64,000 nt of DNA from Haladaptatus salinisoli (GTDB lineage: Archaea > Halobacteriota > Halobacteria > Halobacteriales > Haladaptataceae), in contig NZ_CP085327.1 of assembly GCF_020614375.1 (NCBI RefSeq), forward strand, positions 1,178,001-1,242,000. Reading direction: 5' to 3'. The position numbers were made by a program, and so were the translations under genes. Shown piece after piece: positions 1 to 8,690 of the stretch. The notes beneath the pieces were generated by a model. It worked only from the letters and a program-made list of their open reading frames with translations. It was not told the DNA's origin and ran no database searches. Position 1 is the stretch's first letter, and each line of letters begins with the position of its first letter.

Positions 1-297
1 GACGAGCAGTCGCTCGTCGTTCAGTTCGGGGTCGAACGTCCCGCCCGGCGGTTGCCAGTTGACCGGTTTCTGTCCCTCCTCGGTGTGGACGAGCGCGGTT
101 CCGTCGGGTTTGAGCACGAGGAGTCGGTCGCCCGACCCGAGATAGCTCTCGGCCCGTCCGTCGTACTCCACGGTACAGCGACCGAACAGGGTCACGAGGT
201 CGCCCCGTTCGAGCGCAGCTTCGACGTGTACCAGCGCCTCGCGGTGCGTCGGTGTCAGGAGCGTGGCGGGTTCTCCCCTACCGTCCGTCTGCGTCAC
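1..297 (-). CDS. nucS: Endonuclease NucS, N-terminal part (cut by window edge)
   Basis: Reading leftwards from a GTG at 297, 99 codons run off the window. The translation matches the N-terminal domain of NucS/EndoMS: VTLFGRCTVEYDGRAES, then GSGDRLLVLKPDGTALVH, then GQKPVNWQPPGGTF. NucS is a RecB-fold nuclease of archaea and actinobacteria that cuts branched and mismatched DNA and works with PCNA. The catalytic domain lies outside the window. The call rests on the very conserved DGTALVHTEEGQKPVNWQPP stretch. The GTG start is the first in-frame start upstream of the conserved region. Confidence 0.88.
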   Translation of the reverse strand, partial: MTQTDGRGEPATLLTPTHREALVHVEAALERGDLVTLFGRCTVEYDGRAESYLGSGDRLLVLKPDGTALVHTEEGQKPVNWQPPGGTFDPELNDERLLV

Positions 298-338
298 TAC
301 CGTTTGGTAGACGGCGGTCGGATAAAAACCGACCGCCG

Positions 339-851
339 TCAGACCGTCGAAATCACCTCCCGGTAGTCGCCCGCCCACTCGGCGACGCGGGCGTCGAGGT
401 AGTCGGTCGCTTCGCGTTCGTCGACGGCACCGCGGCGAACCACGTCCCGAACCACCGCCCGCGTGGCGCGGAACCACCGGCGCACGTGCGCCGCGTCTCG
501 GTCGTCGCGGATGGCGACCAGCGCGCCGACGTCGGTATCGATGTCTCCGTCGCCGTCCGCCGTCGAACCGAACCAGAGCGGGAGGTACGCGGCGACGACC
601 CACGCGAGCGAGACGACGTAGAACGCCTCGAACTGCCGGTAATCGAAGGTCACGGCGTCCTCGATCGAGAGCTCGGTCGCCTCCGGGACGGGTTCGACGG
701 CGGGCGTCCATCGGTCGCCGACGTCGTCGGCGAAGGGCGTCTCCGGCGCGATTCGGTGGCGGAGCGCGAAGGACGTGGCTCCCCAGTGCGCGTAGTGCCG
801 GTCGTAGCGTCCGTCCGGTCGCTCGTAGGCGACGAGTGCTCGGTGTCCCAC
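339..851 (-). CDS. Conserved haloarchaeal protein, DUF6735 type
   Basis: This encodes 170 residues from a GTG start, giving the N-terminus VGHRALVAYERPDGRYD, which is the signature of the haloarchaeal DUF6735 family. A more upstream ATG is open but would add a basic, non-conserved tail and would run through the TATA box, so I chose GTG 851. The middle holds a DYRQFEAFYVVSLAWVVAAYLPLW segment that could be amphipathic or membrane-associated. The C-terminal half is Arg-rich and helical. The function is unknown. It is divergent from the GH15 gene and probably has its own leaderless promoter. Confidence 0.8.
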   Translation of the reverse strand: MGHRALVAYERPDGRYDRHYAHWGATSFALRHRIAPETPFADDVGDRWTPAVEPVPEATELSIEDAVTFDYRQFEAFYVVSLAWVVAAYLPLWFGSTADGDGDIDTDVGALVAIRDDRDAAHVRRWFRATRAVVRDVVRRGAVDEREATDYLDARVAEWAGDYREVISTV

Positions 852-877
852 GGGTAGGCCGGAGTGGTTCCGGTTTC

Positions 878-886
878 GGATATAAA
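878..886 (-). promoter_or_regulatory. TATA box of the DUF6735 gene
   Basis: TTTATATCC on the minus strand ends 27 bases before the GTG at 851. This is the usual archaeal TATA distance for a leaderless transcript, and it supports the shorter start. Confidence 0.55.
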
Positions 887-1019
887 CCTTCGCGCCGGTC
901 GCGGATATCGACGCGCGACGCGTTCCACGAGACGAACGCCCGTAACACTGAACCGGGCGATTCCACAATAATTTAATCGTGCGCTTCGACGGAGCGACTC
1001 CGACAAGAACATCTCCAGC

Positions 1020-2828
1020 ATGACCCGCTATCTGCCGCTAAAACGATACGGTATCGTCGGAAACCTCGAAACCAGCGCGCTCGTGAGCGACGAGGGGAGC
1101 GTCGACTGGCTCCCGTTCCCGCACGTCGAGTCGCCGAGCGTCTTCGCCAAAATTCTCGACGCCGAGGACGGCGGGCGATTTCAACTGTGCCCGTCGAAAC
1201 CGTTCGACTCCGGGCAGTCGTACCTCGTTCGGACGAACGTCCTCCGAACCTCGTTCGAGACCGATTCCGGCACGGTCAACGTGCTCGATTTCATGCCGGT
1301 TTGGGAGGACGGGCGAGAACGGGCGCTCTACCGAAAGGTGGACGGCGTCGAGGGGAGCGTCGACCTCGAACTCGCGTTCAGACCGCGATTCGACTACGCC
1401 CGGGCGGAGACGGACGTTCGAGCGACCGACGACGGCGTCCGCGCCGCCGGGGACGGTACGCGACTCCACCTCGCGGGCGACGCCTCGTTCGAGGTGGACG
1501 GAGCTACCGCGCACGCGACCTGCACGGTCTCCGAGAACGAGACGCGCTGGTTCGTGCTCCGCCACGGCGAAGCGCCCGACGCGACCGACGAGGAGCGCGA
1601 GCGAACGCTGAACGAAACCGTCGACTACTGGCGGGAGTGGTCGCACGACTGTCCGAGCGGGTGCATCTTCGACGGAACGGACCACCACCTGGCCGTGCGC
1701 TCCGGGTTGGTGCTCAAACTCCTGACGCACCACGAGACCGGGGCCATCTGCGCCGCCCCGACCGCGTCGCTTCCGGAGGACGTGGGCGGCGTCCGCAACT
1801 GGGACTACCGGTACAACTGGATTCGGGACGCCGCGTTCACCATTCAGGCGCTGGGGAACCTCGGTCACCTCGACGAAGCGGAGGCGTACGTCGAGTGGTT
1901 CCTCGACCTCTGTCGGGACGTGCCGCCGGAGGAGATGCAACCGCTGTACGGGCTCCACGGGGACCCGAACCTCGAAGAGGAGGTTCTCGAAGGACTCTCG
2001 GGCTATCGCGGCTCGGACCCCGTCCGCATCGGCAACGCGGCGAAAGACCAGCGACAACTCGACGTGTTCGGCGAGCTCCTCTTGGCGGTGTACGAGACGA
2101 GCGACGGCAGCAGCTTCGACGGGGACGACTGGGGCGCGATTCGTCGAATCGTCGAGTACGTCTGCGACGTTTGGGACGAACCGGATTCGGGAATTTGGGA
2201 AGTTCGCGGCGGACCGCGCCACTTCGTCCACTCGAAGGTGATGTGCTGGGTCGCGGTCGACCGAGGTTTGAAGATGGCCGACGAGTGGATGCTCGACGCG
2301 CCGCGCGCGCGCTGGCGGGACGTTCGCGCCGAGATACGCGAGTCGGTGCTCGAACACGGGTACGACGACGAACTCGGTAGCTTCACGCAGTCGTACGACG
2401 GAACGGCGCTGGACGCGACGGGACTGCTCATCCCACTCGTCGGCTTCCTCCCGTTCGAGGACGAGCGCGTGCAGGGAACCGTCGACGCCGTCCGCGACCG
2501 CCTCGAAACCGACGGCCTCGTCCATCGGTACGACGGGAAGGACGGGCTGCCGGGCGACGAGGGCGCGTTCGTCTTCTGTTCGTTCTGGCTGGTGTCCGTG
2601 CTGGCGCTGTCGGGGCGCGTCGAGGAAGCGCGCGAGGTGTACGACGCGGTTCGGTCGCACGCGAGCCCGCTCGGACTGCTCGCGGAGGAAATCGACCCGA
2701 AGACCGAGCGACAACTCGGGAACTTCCCGCAGGCGTTCAGCCACGTCGGACTCGTCAACGCGTCGGTGTATCTGAAGATGATGGAGGAGGAAGAAGCCGA
2801 AGCGGAAGCGGAGCAGGTCGGCGCTTAG
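1020..2828 (+). CDS. Glycoside hydrolase family 15 (trehalase/glucoamylase type)
   Basis: This is a 602-residue cytoplasmic protein. The N-terminus (KRYGIVGNLETSALVSDEGSVDWLPFP) is the beta-sandwich entry motif of prokaryotic GH15 proteins. From about residue 220 the (alpha/alpha)6 barrel begins, with WDYRYNWIRDAAFTIQAL, a catalytic-domain signature, and FVHSKVMCWVAVDRG near residue 403. GH15 members hydrolyse alpha-glucosidic bonds; haloarchaeal ones include trehalases and glucoamylase-like enzymes, which sequence alone does not separate. There is no signal peptide. The C-terminus is a Glu/Ala run (EEEEAEAEAE). A trehalose-6-phosphate synthase lies 35 kb downstream, which makes trehalase plausible. 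The stop overlaps the convergent neighbour by 4 nt. Confidence 0.9.
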   Translation: MTRYLPLKRYGIVGNLETSALVSDEGSVDWLPFPHVESPSVFAKILDAEDGGRFQLCPSKPFDSGQSYLVRTNVLRTSFETDSGTVNVLDFMPVWEDGRERALYRKVDGVEGSVDLELAFRPRFDYARAETDVRATDDGVRAAGDGTRLHLAGDASFEVDGATAHATCTVSENETRWFVLRHGEAPDATDEERERTLNETVDYWREWSHDCPSGCIFDGTDHHLAVRSGLVLKLLTHHETGAICAAPTASLPEDVGGVRNWDYRYNWIRDAAFTIQALGNLGHLDEAEAYVEWFLDLCRDVPPEEMQPLYGLHGDPNLEEEVLEGLSGYRGSDPVRIGNAAKDQRQLDVFGELLLAVYETSDGSSFDGDDWGAIRRIVEYVCDVWDEPDSGIWEVRGGPRHFVHSKVMCWVAVDRGLKMADEWMLDAPRARWRDVRAEIRESVLEHGYDDELGSFTQSYDGTALDATGLLIPLVGFLPFEDERVQGTVDAVRDRLETDGLVHRYDGKDGLPGDEGAFVFCSFWLVSVLALSGRVEEAREVYDAVRSHASPLGLLAEEIDPKTERQLGNFPQAFSHVGLVNASVYLKMMEEEEAEAEAEQVGA

Positions 2829-3589
2829 TCGAGAACCTCGGAGGCGTTGTCCCGCGGTCGGTAGCCGAGCGCCCGTTCGGTCTCGAGAATCGAGAGGAAC
2901 CGGTCGTCGTTGCGCGAGACGGCGTGGACGGTGACGACTCGCTCGGGAAGCGACGCGGTCGACGCGGCCCGAATCACGTCCCGGCAGTCGCGGGGGCTGA
3001 GCCACATCGCGCGAGCGAATCTGGCGTGTTCAGGCGACTCGTCCTGCTCCTCGCGGAGGGCGTCTTCCGAGAGGAGCCAGCCGATTCGGAGGTTGACGAC
3101 CTCGATTCCGTGGCGGTCGGCGTAGTAATTGCCGAGCGCCTCACCGGTCACCTTGCTCACGCCGTAGTAGGAGTCCGGGCGCGGCGGGTCGTCCGGGTAG
3201 ACGGGGTGGGCGTCCCCGGTGACCATCGTCTCGGTCTCCGCCGGGTCGTCGGCGTTGTACATCCCCATCGCGTGGTTCGAGGATGCGAAGACGACGCGGT
3301 CGATTCCGCGCTCGCGGGCGGCCTCGTAGACGTTTCGCGTCCCCTCGACGTTCACGTCCACGGTGCTCCGCCAGTCGGCCTCCGGCGACGGGTTCGCCGC
3401 GAGGTGGACGACCACGTCGTGCCCCGAGAGCGCGTCGGAGAGGGCGTCGTAGTCGGTCACGTCGCACACTTCGCCGTCGATGTCCTCGTGCTCGCTGTGC
3501 GTGACGGGCGTCACGTCGTAGCCTTCGAGGGCGGCGAGCGACTGGCGTCCGACGTTGCCCGCCGCGCCGGTCACGGCGATTCTCGTCAT
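2825..3589 (-). CDS. NAD(P)-dependent sugar dehydrogenase, epimerase fold (Azf/uronate dehydrogenase-like)
   Basis: This is a 254-residue extended short-chain dehydrogenase. The Rossmann motif TGAAGNVG is at the N-terminus, VVHLAANPSPEADW follows beta-4, FASSNHAMG supplies the catalytic Ser, and SYYGVSKVTGE supplies the YxxxK pair. Length and motifs resemble uronate dehydrogenases and the archaeal NAD-dependent glucose-6-phosphate dehydrogenase Azf, which share the SSNHA and RIG(W/N)L segments. Substrate choice between glucose-6-phosphate and a uronate cannot be made by eye. The start is the ATG at 3589, immediately followed by the glycine-rich loop. Transcription converges on the GH15 gene. 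Confidence 0.8.
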   Translation of the reverse strand: MTRIAVTGAAGNVGRQSLAALEGYDVTPVTHSEHEDIDGEVCDVTDYDALSDALSGHDVVVHLAANPSPEADWRSTVDVNVEGTRNVYEAARERGIDRVVFASSNHAMGMYNADDPAETETMVTGDAHPVYPDDPPRPDSYYGVSKVTGEALGNYYADRHGIEVVNLRIGWLLSEDALREEQDESPEHARFARAMWLSPRDCRDVIRAASTASLPERVVTVHAVSRNDDRFLSILETERALGYRPRDNASEVLD

Positions 3590-3697
3590 GTCGGGGAAGT
3601 GGGCAGCCGGCGACGTATAAGTCCCGGCCGTCCGGGGTGGCCGACTCCCGCTCGGCGGAACCACCACCGATTTGTGCCACCGGGAGATAGCCCGAGT

Positions 3698-4708
3698 ATG
3701 ACCGACCTCGGGAAGGTAGACCGCGACTTCTTCGACGAGCACATCTATCCCCGCCTCGGGGCGGAGCGCGACGACGTGACGCTCGGACCCCGGCACGGCG
3801 TCGATTTCGGCGTTATCGAGGTCGGCGGGCGGGTCGTCGCCGTCGCCACCGATCCGCTCTCGCTCCTCCCCGAACTCGGCTTCGAGCGCGCCGCGTGGTT
3901 CGCCTTTCACGTCGTGATGAGCGACGTGGCGGTGAGCGGTTTGCGTCCCACCCACCTCGCGGTGGACTTCAACCTCCCGCCGGAAATCGCGGACGAGGAA
4001 TTCGCCACCGTCTGGGAGACGTTCGACCGGGAGGCCCGGGAGTTGGGCGTCAGCGTCGTCACCGGTCACACCGCCCGATACTCGGGGTGTCGCTATCCGT
4101 GGGTCGGCGGCGCGACGACGCTCGCGGTGGGCGACCGCGAGAACCTCGTGCGGCCCGACGGGGCGCGGCCCGGCGACCGCGTCCTCGTCACCAAAGGGCC
4201 GGGGGTCGAGGCCGCGGGCTTTCTCGTCACGCTGTTCGAGGAGCACGTCGAACTCCCGGAAGACACCGTCGAGAGCGCCAAGGACAGATTTTACGACATG
4301 AGTCCGGTCCGGGACGCGCTCGTCGCGGCGGAGGCCGGGGCGGTCACCGCGATGCACGACGCCACGGAGTGCGGGATCCACGGCGCGCTGGTCGAGATGG
4401 CGCGGGCCGCGGGGGTTCGGTTCGACGTGTCGCACGACGACGCGCCCGTCCTGCCGGGGGTGCTCGAAGCGTGCGAGTTCTTCGACATCGACCCGTGGGA
4501 ATCGACGACCGAGGGAACCCTCCTGCTGACCGTCGCGCCCGAGGACGCGGACGACGTGCTCGCGGCGCTGACCGACGCCGGGATTCCGGCGGCCGAAATG
4601 GGTACGGTGCGCGAGGGCGATGGTGTGTACGTCGATAGGAGCCGAATCGAACATCCCGACGTCGACCCCTCGTGGCAGGTGTTCGCCGAGTACGCAGACC
4701 GGGAGTGA
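3698..4708 (+). CDS. AIR synthase/HypE-like protein, tandem copy 1
   Basis: This 336-residue protein belongs to the PurM/HypE/ThiL/SelD ATP-binding superfamily. Conserved parts are the N-terminal FGVIEVGGR and ATDP segment, MSDVAVSGLRPTH, a TGHT segment and the central HDATE motif. It is nearly the same length as the next gene and very similar to it, so the two are a tandem duplication. The superfamily motif HDxTEGG reads HDATECG here, with Cys225 replacing the first Gly, while copy 2 keeps it. The true reaction is unknown; these proteins phosphorylate or activate carboxylates and amides with ATP. It is followed by copy 2 and thiDN on the same strand. Confidence 0.82.
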   Translation: MTDLGKVDRDFFDEHIYPRLGAERDDVTLGPRHGVDFGVIEVGGRVVAVATDPLSLLPELGFERAAWFAFHVVMSDVAVSGLRPTHLAVDFNLPPEIADEEFATVWETFDREARELGVSVVTGHTARYSGCRYPWVGGATTLAVGDRENLVRPDGARPGDRVLVTKGPGVEAAGFLVTLFEEHVELPEDTVESAKDRFYDMSPVRDALVAAEAGAVTAMHDATECGIHGALVEMARAAGVRFDVSHDDAPVLPGVLEACEFFDIDPWESTTEGTLLLTVAPEDADDVLAALTDAGIPAAEMGTVREGDGVYVDRSRIEHPDVDPSWQVFAEYADRE

Positions 4709-4746
4709 ACACCACTGGTAAGTACTACCGGGTAATAAACCCGCAC

Positions 4747-5760
4747 ATGAGCAACCTCGGCAAAGTAGACAGAGCGTTCTTCGAGGAGTACATCTACCCC
4801 CACCTCGGGGCGGAGCGCGACGACGTGACGCTCGGGCCGCAACACGGCGTCGATTTCGGGGTGTTCGAAGTCGGCGAGAAGGCGGTCGTGACGGCGACGG
4901 ACCCCGTCTTCGTCATGCCTTCGCTCGGCTTCGAGCGCGCCGCGTGGTTCGCCTTCCACATCCTGATGAGCGACGTGGCGGTGAGCGGTTTGCGCCCCAC
5001 GCACCTCGCGGTGGACTTCAACCTCCCGCCGGAGATCACGGACGAGGAGTTCGAGACCGTCTGGACGACGTTCGACCGGGAGGCCCGGGAGTTGGGCGTC
5101 AGCATCGTCACCGGTCACACCGCCCGATACGCCGGTTGCAACTATCCGATGGTCGGCGGCGCGAACGCGATGGCCGTCGGCGACCCCGAGGACGTCGTCC
5201 GCCCCGACGGGGCGCTGCCCGGCGACCGCGTCCTCGTCACGAAGGGGCCCGCGGTGGAGGCCATCGGTCTGCTCTCCATCCAGTTCGAGGAACTGCTCGA
5301 ACTGCCCGACGAGACGGTCGAAGAGGCGAAAGACCGGTTCTACGACATGAGTCCGGTGCAGGACGCGCTCGTCGCGGCGGAGGCCGGGGCGGTCACCGCG
5401 ATGCACGACGCGACCGAAGGGGGCGTTCACGGCGCGCTGGTCGAGATGGCCCGCGCGGGCGGCGTCCGCCTCGACGTCTCCCGCGACCCGATTCCGATTC
5501 TGCCGGGCGTGCTGGAAGCCTGCGAGTTCTTCGACATCGACCCGTGGTCGTCCATCAGCGAGGGGACGCTCCTGCTCTCGGTCGCGCCCGATGACGCCGA
5601 CGACGTGCTCGCCGCGCTGGCCGACGCCGACGTTCCCGCCGCGGACATCGGGGAGGTGAGCGAGGGCGATGGCGTCACCGTCGACGGGGAGCGAATCGAA
5701 CATCCCGACGTCGATCCCTTCTGGGGAACGTTCGAGGAGTTCATGGGGCGGTTGGAATGA
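4747..5760 (+). CDS. AIR synthase/HypE-like protein, tandem copy 2
   Basis: This 337-residue paralog of the preceding gene keeps the full superfamily motif HDATEGG (near residue 223) and the MSDVAVSGLRPTHLAVDF block. The ATG at 4747 starts MSNLGKVDRAFFEEYIYP, matching the start of copy 1. The stop overlaps the ATG of thiDN as ATGA, indicating translational coupling and a shared transcript. The PurM superfamily includes thiamine monophosphate kinase ThiL, so a role near thiamine metabolism is possible, but the protein looks more HypE-like. It lacks the C-terminal cysteine motif with which HypE carries its thiocyanate product, so hydrogenase maturation is not supported. Confidence 0.83.
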   Translation: MSNLGKVDRAFFEEYIYPHLGAERDDVTLGPQHGVDFGVFEVGEKAVVTATDPVFVMPSLGFERAAWFAFHILMSDVAVSGLRPTHLAVDFNLPPEITDEEFETVWTTFDREARELGVSIVTGHTARYAGCNYPMVGGANAMAVGDPEDVVRPDGALPGDRVLVTKGPAVEAIGLLSIQFEELLELPDETVEEAKDRFYDMSPVQDALVAAEAGAVTAMHDATEGGVHGALVEMARAGGVRLDVSRDPIPILPGVLEACEFFDIDPWSSISEGTLLLSVAPDDADDVLAALADADVPAADIGEVSEGDGVTVDGERIEHPDVDPFWGTFEEFMGRLE

Positions 5761-7133
5761 CCCGCGAACCGGGGCCCGTCGAACCGCCCGTCGCGCTGAC
5801 CATCGCCGGAAGCGACTCCGGCGGCGGGGCGGGGATTCAGGCCGACCTGAAGACGATGGAGGCCCACGGCGCGTTCGGAACGAGCGTCATCACCAGCGTC
5901 ACGTCCCAGAACACGCGCGGCGTCGAACGGGCGTTCACGCTCCCGGTCGAGGAGATCGAGGCGCAGTGTTCCGCCGTCCTCTCGGACTTCGACGTTCGGG
6001 CGGTCAAGACCGGCATGCTCGCGGAGGCACCGGTCGTGCGAAGCGTCGCGGAGCGAGTCGAATCCCTCGACGCGCCGGTCGTCGTCGACCCCGTGATGGT
6101 CGCCGCGTCGGGCGACCGACTGCTCGACTCGGCGGGCGAGGAAGCCTACGAGTCGCTGCTCGAGCGCGCGGCACTCGTGACGCCCAACGCCGACGAAGCC
6201 GAGGTGTTGACCGGCGTGCTGCCGGAAGACGACGACAGCGCGCGGGAAGCGGCCGACGCGCTGCTCGACCTCGGCGCCGACGCCGCGCTGGTGAAGGGCG
6301 GCCACGTCCCCGGCGCGACGGTCCGTGACGTGCTGGTGACCGACGAGGACATCGAAATCTTCGAACACGACCGGGTCGAGACGGACGCGACGCACGGGTC
6401 GGGGTGCACCTTGGCGAGCGCGATAGCCGCCCGACTGGCCCACGGCGACGACCTTCGCGACGCGGTCGCCGCCGCCACCGGGTTCATGGAGCGCGCGGTG
6501 CGCTACCCGCTCGACGTCGGCGAGGGGCCGGGGTCCGTCCACCACCTCGCCGCGCTCCGGGAGCGGGCGGACCGCCACCCCACCGCGGAGGCGGTCGAGG
6601 GAATCGTCCGGTCGTTCGTCGAGCGAGACGTGAGCGACCTCGTACCCGAGGTCGGGATGAACGTCGTCGGCGCGACGCGCTACGCCGAGCGGGTCGGCGA
6701 AACCGCCGCGGTCGAGGGCCGAATCACCAGGACCATGTCGGGCGTGAACCCGAACCGCGGCGTTCGCTTCGGCGCGTCGAGCCACGTCGCCCGGTTCCTG
6801 CTGGCGGCGCGCGAATTCGACCCCGACCTGCGGTTCGCCGTCAACTGCCGATTCGACGACGACGTGGAGCGCGCGCTCTCGACGCTCAACGGCGAGATAG
6901 CGGAGTTCGACCGCGGCGCGGAGCCCGAGGGCGTGAAGGCGCGGGAGGGGAGCACGATGCAGTGGGGCGCGCGAACGGCGTTCGAGTCGGCCGGCGAGAC
7001 GCCCGTGGCGATAATCGACCGCGGCGAGGTCGGGAAGGAAGCCATCGTGAAACTGCTGGCGGAAGACGACGAGACGCTACAGCGCCGGACGCTCGCGGTG
7101 CTCTCGGCGTTGGGGGGTCAGGATGGAAGCTGA
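5757..7133 (+). CDS. thiD: Bifunctional HMP/HMP-P kinase and thiamine-phosphate synthase (ThiD-ThiN fusion)
   Basis: This 458-residue fusion is typical of archaea. Residues 13-255 are a ThiD ribokinase-fold kinase: TIAGSDSGGGAGIQAD, VKTGML, VVVDPVMVA and the anion-hole motif THGSGCTLASAIAA. It phosphorylates hydroxymethylpyrimidine twice. Residues 275-455 are ThiN, which joins HMP-PP to thiazole phosphate in archaea that lack ThiE: VGMNVVGATRYAE, GRITRTMSGVNPNRGVRFG and EGSTMQWGARTAFE. It overlaps the upstream AIR-synthase-like gene (ATGA) and the downstream LLM gene by 11 nt, so the four genes probably form one operon. Confidence 0.93.
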   Translation: MTREPGPVEPPVALTIAGSDSGGGAGIQADLKTMEAHGAFGTSVITSVTSQNTRGVERAFTLPVEEIEAQCSAVLSDFDVRAVKTGMLAEAPVVRSVAERVESLDAPVVVDPVMVAASGDRLLDSAGEEAYESLLERAALVTPNADEAEVLTGVLPEDDDSAREAADALLDLGADAALVKGGHVPGATVRDVLVTDEDIEIFEHDRVETDATHGSGCTLASAIAARLAHGDDLRDAVAAATGFMERAVRYPLDVGEGPGSVHHLAALRERADRHPTAEAVEGIVRSFVERDVSDLVPEVGMNVVGATRYAERVGETAAVEGRITRTMSGVNPNRGVRFGASSHVARFLLAAREFDPDLRFAVNCRFDDDVERALSTLNGEIAEFDRGAEPEGVKAREGSTMQWGARTAFESAGETPVAIIDRGEVGKEAIVKLLAEDDETLQRRTLAVLSALGGQDGS

Positions 7134-8073
7134 CGTCGGCGTCATCCTCCCGCAGTACGGTCGCGACTACGACGCCATCCGCGACGCGGCGACCGACGCC
7201 GAGCGGTACGGCTACGACGGCGTCTGGCTCGAAGACCACCTCCAGTCGTGGATCGGCGACCCGGAGCGGGACGCCTACGAGTGCTGGACGACGCTGTCGG
7301 CGCTCGCGGAGGCGACCGAACGCATTCGAATCGGATCGCTCGTCACCTGTCAGGCGTACCGCCACCCGTCCCTGTTGGCGAAGATGGCCGCGAGCGTCGA
7401 CCGCGCGAGCGGCGGTCGCCTCGACCTCGGCCTCGGCGCGGGGTGGTACGAGGCGGAGTTCGAGCGGTTCGGCTACGAGTTCCGCGAACCGCCGGCCGAG
7501 CGAATCCGGCGGCTGCGGGAGACGGTCGAGGTGCTGCGCGGGCTCTGGACGAACGAGACGTACACCCACCGCGGGGAGCACTTCGACCTCGACGGGGCGT
7601 TCTGTCGGCCGGAACCGGTCCAAGAGCCGCACCCGCCCGTCTGGATCGGCGGCGGCGGCGAGCGGTTCACGCTCCGGTACGCGGCCGAACTCGCGGACGG
7701 GTGGAACTACGGCACCCTCGACCCGGACGGGTTCGCGGAGAAACTCGCGGTGCTCCGAGACCACTGCGAAACCGAGGAGCGGTACCGGAATATCACGAAG
7801 TCCGCGGAGCTGTTCGCGTTCGTCGCCGACGACCGCGAGGCGGCCGAGCGAAAGCGCGAGGGGTTCGCCGACCGGTTCCTTCCCGACGAGCCGAGCGAGC
7901 CCCGGGAACTCTTCCTCGCGGGATACCTCGACACGGCGCTGGTCGGGACGCCCGAGGACGTCCGCGCGCAGTTGGAGCGCTACGAGGACGTCGGCATCGA
8001 GTCGTTCATGCTGAGCGTCCCCGACGCCCCCGAGGACGATAGTCTGGCCCTGCTGGCGGAGGCGGTGACCTGA
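7123..8073 (+). CDS. LLM-class (F420-type) oxidoreductase
   Basis: This 316-residue protein has the luciferase-like monooxygenase barrel. The start MEADVGVILPQYGRDYDAI, the YGYDGVWLEDHL segment, LVTCQAYRHPSLLAKMAASVDRAS and LGLGAGWYEAEFERFG are all family hallmarks, and PVWIGGGGE lines the cofactor site. Such archaeal proteins use coenzyme F420 or FMN; the substrate is not predictable. Its ATG lies 11 nt inside the end of thiDN, so it is likely the last gene of that operon. Confidence 0.87.
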   Translation: MEADVGVILPQYGRDYDAIRDAATDAERYGYDGVWLEDHLQSWIGDPERDAYECWTTLSALAEATERIRIGSLVTCQAYRHPSLLAKMAASVDRASGGRLDLGLGAGWYEAEFERFGYEFREPPAERIRRLRETVEVLRGLWTNETYTHRGEHFDLDGAFCRPEPVQEPHPPVWIGGGGERFTLRYAAELADGWNYGTLDPDGFAEKLAVLRDHCETEERYRNITKSAELFAFVADDREAAERKREGFADRFLPDEPSEPRELFLAGYLDTALVGTPEDVRAQLERYEDVGIESFMLSVPDAPEDDSLALLAEAVT

Positions 8074-8074
8074 C

Positions 8075-8581
8075 TCAGTCGTCCAGCCAGTTGTAACAGC
8101 GAAACGTCTCGCGGTCGGTCGTCAGCATCTCGACGGGGACGAACCCCTTTCCGCCGCGCGCGCCGACCTTCGGCTTCTCCGGGTCGTCCGCGACGAACAT
8201 CGGTTTCGCTCGCAGTTCGAACGTCACCTCGAGGTCGCCGATTCCGTCCTCGCCGGGGTCGAACGACATCCGCACGCCGGACGCGCCGACGCCGAACGTG
8301 ACGTAGCCCTCCGGCGATTCGACCGCGACGTCGTGGCTCGCCATCCCGCCGGCGAGGTCGGAGAGCCAGTCGGCCATCCCCTCGCGGTCGAGGTCGGCTC
8401 CGAGGTCGAACGACCCGTCGGCGGCGATGTCGCCCTCCTCGAAGACGAACTCCGGATACCGGAGGTTTTCGAGCGGGAGGACGTGGTCGTGCGCATCGTG
8501 GTCGCCGTCACCTTCGCCGCGTTCCTCGCGGTCGTCTTCCCCGGTTTCGCGGTCGGCGCACGCTTCGCACTCGTCGGTCAT
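8075..8581 (-). CDS. Conserved haloarchaeal protein of unknown function
   Basis: This is a 168-residue acidic protein starting MTDECEACADRETGED (a CxxC pair), followed by a Glu/Asp/His linker and a compact C-terminal domain with LPLENLRYPEFVFEEG, ESPEGYVTFGVGASG and KVGARGGKGFVPVEML. It is convergent with the LLM gene, one base apart. I chose ATG 8581 over ATG 8608 because the extra nine residues are basic and unlike the acidic start. The CxxC pair and His run could bind a metal. No enzymatic motif is visible. Confidence 0.65.
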   Translation of the reverse strand: MTDECEACADRETGEDDREERGEGDGDHDAHDHVLPLENLRYPEFVFEEGDIAADGSFDLGADLDREGMADWLSDLAGGMASHDVAVESPEGYVTFGVGASGVRMSFDPGEDGIGDLEVTFELRAKPMFVADDPEKPKVGARGGKGFVPVEMLTTDRETFRCYNWLDD

Positions 8582-8690
8582 AGTTCGGAGACGCGACCGG
8601 AACGACATTACTGTTCTGAGAAACGGTCGGGCTTCGAACCGCGCATCGACCGCGAAGCGGAGAATCGGCGATTCGACCGGTGCGACCGGT

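Noticed and set aside
1038..3005. A 655-codon open frame antisense to the GH15 gene
   Set aside because: It is a high-GC shadow frame: composition is Arg/Val rich with no motif, and the GH15 gene on the other strand has clear family motifs.
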